From Sternotherus odoratus (taxonomy: Eukaryota > Chordata > Testudines > Kinosternidae): a stretch of 64,000 nt of DNA. The translations under genes were made by a program, and so were the position numbers. Where the stretch lies: assembly GCA_032164245.1 (NCBI GenBank), contig JAVMKO010000022.1, positions 11,903,845-11,967,844 on the forward strand. The letters run 5' to 3'. Shown in pieces: positions 59,030 to 64,000 of the stretch; within the stretch, counting starts at the first letter, position 1; every line of letters begins with the position of its first letter. Under the pieces are notes generated by a model, which was given only the letters and a program-made list of their open reading frames with translations, made no database searches and was not told where the DNA came from.

Positions 59030-59930
59030 CAATTCGAGGGACCGCTAATCAAACCGAAGACTCAGCTCCAGTGTCTATTCAGGGAGAGATGGTTAGTGTA
59101 ACTTTTTCCCATATATCGTCTCCTCCTCCTGAGCCAGCCAGTCAGCCCACTTACCGTGTCCTTTCATACATGATACATTCAAATAAAGACAGTACAGTAT
59201 GTGACCGTGTGGGTCTCATTTGTATCTGGGCCAAAGAGGATGAAAGCCCGTTAGAACTAAACGAAGACTGCACTTGTGCCAATTTTAACGAATAATTGAG
59301 GAGACATATAGGGCATTTGCTGCTCTTTCCCATCCTTCTAACAAGGAGGGCTCTTTTGTCAGGCGGCACAAAAAGTTGCTCTCATTAGAACAAGTCATCC
59401 TTTCTGAAATAGCGCACAGGATTAATGGTCTCACCCATATGCCGGTCGGTGTCTTTCAGGGAGACAAACACAGAACCCGAATCTTCATTTTAAGAGGGCT
59501 AATTATCAATGCACCATGATCCCCTCATTGGTATCAGCCACAGCATGGTTTGTCCCAGTGTGTTAGTAATACAAATCCTTCCTGGGCTGCCTCGTAATAT
59601 CGCTAGTTCAAATAATTGGTAATTTACGGAGACGAACAAATCAGAGACACTGTAATTGTACGAGGGGGACAACAGAACAATAACGCTAAGATATGTAATT
59701 GACTAAATATCACACACTGTTCCTCCAACGAGCCTTTCTTCATTTCCAGCGTAATTGTGTAAGGACATTTATGTGTAATAGACTTGTGACATTATAAATG
59801 ACACTTATGTCAGGATTGTCAGGCTGTGACAGCCTCAGTGACAGCTCCAGTGAGAAATTAATCACTTCTGAGGCTTGAAAGTTGCTCATTTATTGCTGCC
59901 AAATAACATCTCGCTATGAAAATGGAAATG
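59030..59930. promoter_or_regulatory. Candidate conserved noncoding enhancer
   Basis: About 900 bp without any recognisable repeat. Roughly twenty CpGs are retained although GC content is modest, which is unlike the CpG-poor surroundings. TAATTG occurs at 59613, 59653, 59696 and 59752, four copies within 150 bp. TGACAG occurs at 59827 and 59839, the first inside the near-palindrome GGCTGTGACAGCC (59822-59834). TAATTG is a homeodomain core and TGACAG a MEIS/TGIF core. The texture resembles vertebrate developmental CNEs in gene deserts. No target gene can be named from this window. Confidence 0.45.
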
Positions 59931-61893
59931 CTTCCCCCCCCCCACTTCCTCCCTAAGGGATATCTTCCTGAGAGACCGTCCAGTGATAGGATTTCTGAAT
60001 AATGGATAGCAGCACTTTGCACGGCCAGTGACTCAAGAAGAAGATGGTATTCCCTGCTATGCCAGAGTGTCCTTTTCAGAACATTTTGCTTGCTCTAGCT
60101 TAGTTGGAGAAGTTACTGTGTGGGGAGGGGAGATTATATGGCACTAATAAAGCTGGAAAGCTCAGGAAGATAAAAACTCTAATGATGCTGACGGTGGGTC
60201 TTACAACACTGCCATGACCCTCCTCATGGGTCACCTGCTGGATTTTGAAGCCAGGACCTGTAGCACCACTCTCAAGCTAAAGGGGTGAGTGTTAGGTTCT
60301 CATAGGCCAACTTCTCCTTTCTTCTCTGCAGCTGCTGATGCCTCCTGACAGAGCAGAACTGGGGCCATGTACCAGGAGTGAAGGAAAGGGTTGTGCGCTC
60401 CATGCATGTGGCAGAGCTCTGTGGGGGCTCCATATACAGAGCTCTTTGGGGTTGGTAGCAGGGCAAAGATGGAGCCAGGAGAGCCCACCTCTGTGATCCT
60501 TCCTCTCTGCATGGAGGGCATCATAAGGGTACAGTGATTGCACCAGACTATTCAGATTGGAGAGGGCTCTACTTTGGTCAAGGAAGGGGGAATATTCAGT
60601 ATCCTATATGCAAAAACTCCCAGCTGAGCTACTCAGATAGGCGAGAATAATGAAGTGAGTGGTTTAAAATGTTCTTACTAAACATGGGCCCAACCGGAAG
60701 CTCAGCACCTGGGATGTTACTGTCTATAAGGTTGCATGTTCTGTACCAGCTAGGATGAAATTAAACTTGGATGCATCAGATTTTTACTGGAAAATGTTGG
60801 TAAATATCAATTGAACCGTACCCATATAAACTCAGGAAAAAAGACATTTCCATCAATAACAATAGAGATTTACAGATAGACAAAGGAACAAAAATCCTGC
60901 TTGAGAGACACTAGAATTTAAGGATATTTACTTTATATTTTTTGACCTGTAATGTTGACAATTTGTGTTTTAAAAGGTTAGAAATCTAACTTTTTCAACA
61001 TATACTATCATTAATTATTGTCTGACCCCTGCCTGTCACTGTCTGACCCACACCATAATTTCTCATAACTGTAAAAATTTAATAGATAAAAAAACTAAAA
61101 AATCCCAAACTTAACACAAAGTTCTGAGAACTATGAAAATGTAAATAGATAAAAATACTTAAACATCCATGTTATCAGTCAAAATTATGAAAAAAAATTG
61201 AATTCTGCTGAGCCACTAGGGTGTGACGTGATGTTCTCCTTGGGTCACTTGTGATGTGGATAATATATAAGGCCATCAAGCACCAGCAGTATCAATCCAG
61301 CACTGTCACCGGCAGTGAATTAAACTTCAGTAGAAAAGCAGCAGCAGAGCTGTGGGGGAAGGAGGGAAAGCCACACTCGACCCTAATCCTAAAAGATTCT
61401 GAACCTCTGAAGTACTGTTCTGCATTGAGCCAGTTATGAGGGAGTTGAGACATGACCTAACAAAGCTACTGAGTCAGATCCTCATTTCAGTTACACTGGA
61501 TTTTCCACCAGTACGGCTAGGATCAGAAACTGGCTTGCGGGACAAATTCAGTGTACTGGATTTGTCTCTGAGATGAATGAGGAGGCTCGCTTAGCACGGA
61601 TGGGATGTTCATAGGAGCTATGGGAATTGGACACAACTCCCAATGCAAAGGTAGGAGTTTTGCTCACTCTTAAACTTGCCTGGACACAAAAGCTCAAGGT
61701 ACAAGTCAGAAAAAAGAAGCTGTGTTTCATCCTGTATCTGATCAGGCATTTGATAGTTTCCATTCAAAACCGGATACTTTGAGACTGCAGTGATCAGGCT
61801 TGGCAGACATTTTAACCTATTCAGTTCACACTAAATTCAGCTCAGATCCATGGAAAAGTGTCTTACTCAGGGCAAACCTTCCCACAACACACA
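59931..61893. other. Unassigned noncoding
   Basis: A C10-type run lies at about 59935-59943. Overlapping frames at 60272-60543 in several phases are compositional. A TTTACACC-type piece is at 61470-61530. No gene. Confidence 0.4.
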
Positions 61894-61994
61894 GTCATAG
61901 AATCATAGAATATCAGGGTTGGAAGGGACCTCAGGAGGTCATCTAGTCCAACCCCCTGCTCAAAGCAGGACCAATCCCCCAACTAAATCATCCA
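61894..61994 (-). mobile_element. CR1 LINE, 3' end fragment (about 100 bp)
   Basis: 'cagtcatagaatcatagaat' (tail), 'atcagggttggaagggacct', 'ggaggtcatctagtccaacc' and 'ctgctcaaagcaggaccaat', then it stops at 'aactaaatcatcca'. Closest to the CR1 consensus I remember, so perhaps the youngest CR1 piece here. Confidence 0.93.
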
Positions 61995-64000
61995 CAGTTT
62001 TAATGAAACTGAGACCCGGGGAATCTGCCTGAAACCCTAAACCCACCCTTGACTGCTAGTGAGGGAGAAATGGTACCTTAAATACAGCTCATGTCCATTC
62101 AAGACCTAACACAGGATCACTGCATTGCTAACCTGCTCACAGACCCTTTATGTGAATAGTAACATAGTTCCTAACATCTCACAATGCCTACAACCAGCTC
62201 AGTTCCAGCTGGTTTTGACACACAGCTTTCAAACAGCTCTCAACAGAATAGCTCCATCATGCTGATATTAAAGTGGCATCATCATCAGTATGTACATTGG
62301 GTGCCTCAAAGGGAACATGCAGTCATTGTTAGGGGCAATTTCTTAAAGCTGTGTTTGTAAGACTATTCGTATTATGATTTATGATGGTTGTATGGACCCC
62401 ACTTTGTTATCTAAAATGGAAGACTTGGTCATGTGATCAGGAGGGCAGTTGGAGTGTTTTCCCATCCTTTCCAACGGACAGCAGTGGCCCAAGTAGTAAA
62501 CAAGTTCTAGTTTTAACTGGATTTTCCCGAGGAGCGGCACTTACCTGAGTTCGGTGCTGCCCATTCGAGTAGCAGGTCGAAACTCTGGATAAGTGCCATC
62601 TCCAGGCATTACTTACCATTTGTGGTAGTTAACATCCCTCGCTGTCATTCTCCGGTGAGCACCCAGCTGTCGTCCTGCGAGCCTGCTGCCATGTCACCTG
62701 GAACAAGTCATCACATGATTCCCACAGAGTCCTGCTGCTGCGACTCTGTATGAGCCAAAGGATCAAGGCCCTGAGCAATCATCAGAAGGTTGACGTTGGT
62801 GTTTGTTTACTTACCTTTTGTACTCCATGGGGATCTAGTTTGGGTCTTGGATTCAGGCCACAGATGTGAGTTACTGTACCTGGAGAGAGAGAATACATTT
62901 CTGTTATTATTTATGCATTTTTCCTGTTCCATTTATGTACCTCAGTTTCCCCAAAATAAACACAATTTGTTTGGTTTATGTACACCTGATTCCACTTGCC
63001 TCATCTCAGCAGAGGGAGTGGGACAGAGGTTAAGTAAGAAGGACTAGCTTGGCTACCAACCAGGTGATAGATACTGGAGCTTGCAGTAAAGGACTGTGGG
63101 CCTACATGTTTGTTGGGGGGTTCCATATTTGCAGCCTTTCCATATTTTATTCCTTGACCTACCACCACTGAGGTTTGATCTACTACCACTCCTCCACCAA
63201 AAATAAAAATGAGAAAATCCATTTTGTTCAGAAAGATTTGGGTGCTTCAGGGGACTAATGAGATAGGGTGTGTTTTGTCACAGGGGTGTGAAGGCAAATG
63301 CAGCTAGGTTGACGCCACCCAAAAAAACCCGACCAGGTGATGGCTGTTTGGTGCCCTGTAAGAAATACAATTCACTCCAGTTCCTGTCACAAAAGCCACT
63401 CCCATAGATACCCCCTTGTTGGATCTCTCAGCAGAGAGGATATGGACTTGAGGATATGGTCTGAGAGGAGGTTCTTCCAAATCAGTGGGGAGGAAGCTTT
63501 GTGCTTCTAACCATATTCATAGCTCAAGAAAGGACATCAGCCTCCAGGGCTATCAATCTGGACAAGATGGCCAGGAAGAAGCTGGATGGGGGAGGTTGTT
63601 TTTCTGCAGCTATGGGGCCTTTTTCTGGTTCATGCTTCCAGAGTTCATCTGGGCAGCGTCCACTAATCTACCCAGCCATTTAAACATACACCTGCAGTAT
63701 TTGAGGAATATAGAAACTCATTCTTTCTTAAAGACAGTTTCCTGGACCTGTCACTGATCCTTTCAGAGGAAAGTAGGCTATTTTCTTCTTGCTGTGGCTG
63801 TCAGCCCATGACACCTGAGCCTCTCCCGACTTGCTCAGGATTCCGTGGTATTGATGACCGTACATGAGACCAGAACTCACATATCAGCAACATGGCTCTG
63901 TCATGGAAATCACAGCACTGCAGTGTGGAACTCCCTGCTGTATTTCTGTGTGTTAAGAGTGTAATGCTGTGCCCCTAACCAGCAGTGCCTGAGGTTTGAG
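61995..64000. other. Unassigned noncoding
   Basis: No gene or recognisable repeat to the end of the window. Frames of 60-90 codons (for example 63485-63757) show no domain. Confidence 0.45.

Noticed and set aside
1..64000. Integrated virus, bacterial operon or plasmid content
   Set aside because: No viral, phage or bacterial gene signature, no ribosome-binding-site-spaced frames, and the repeat content is that of an amniote nuclear genome.

Overview
The window looks like 64 kb of vertebrate nuclear DNA, most probably from a turtle (Testudines). The clues are CR1 LINE fragments ending in ATTCTATGAT-type tails, many old MIR/CORE-SINE-like copies, a high-copy family recognised by GTGGCACCTTAAAGACTAAC and ending near GCATCCGACGAAGTGGG, and several MITE and hAT families that I recall from turtle genomes. 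The lineage call rests on remembered repeat families, not on a database search.

I find no convincing host protein-coding gene, exon, tRNA or rRNA. The open frames are short or lie inside repeats. The longest one (267 codons, minus strand, about 42.55-43.36 kb) is a compositional artefact of a GC-rich transposon. The best explanation is a gene desert or a very large intron. The only recognisable protein remnant is a decayed CR1 reverse transcriptase on the minus strand at 3.35-4.32 kb.

Layout: 0-5 kb holds two CR1 pieces (one about 1.1 kb, inserted into a MIR-like SINE), a palindromic repeat and an AT-rich homeodomain-motif cluster. 5-16 kb is mostly unique sequence with scattered old repeats. 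16-16.8 kb has a MITE next to a CR1 3' end. 19.6-20.15 kb is a MIR-like SINE split by a 295-bp MITE with a 4-bp target duplication. 26.16-26.42 kb carries a perfect 98-bp inverted repeat bounded by 12-bp direct repeats. 34.38-34.86 kb is an unusual set of interlocking inverted repeats that looks like a template-switch rearrangement. 39.4-40 kb is an unclassified GC-rich patch. 42.4-43.4 kb is a complete 973-bp non-autonomous hAT-like element with an 8-bp target duplication and a promoter-like interior, followed directly by another copy of the turtle repeat. 45-57 kb has scattered SINE, CR1 and palindromic repeats. 59.03-59.93 kb is repeat-free, keeps many CpGs and is dense in TAATTG and TGACAG motifs, so it is the best candidate for a conserved regulatory element.

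There is no operon-like or pathway relation between features. The window is a record of transposon insertion, nesting and local rearrangement, with a few stretches that may be cis-regulatory. The most unusual items are the nested inverted-repeat cluster (34.4-34.9 kb), the perfect palindrome with target duplication (26.2 kb) and the hAT-like element with three inverted CCAAT boxes (42.4 kb).
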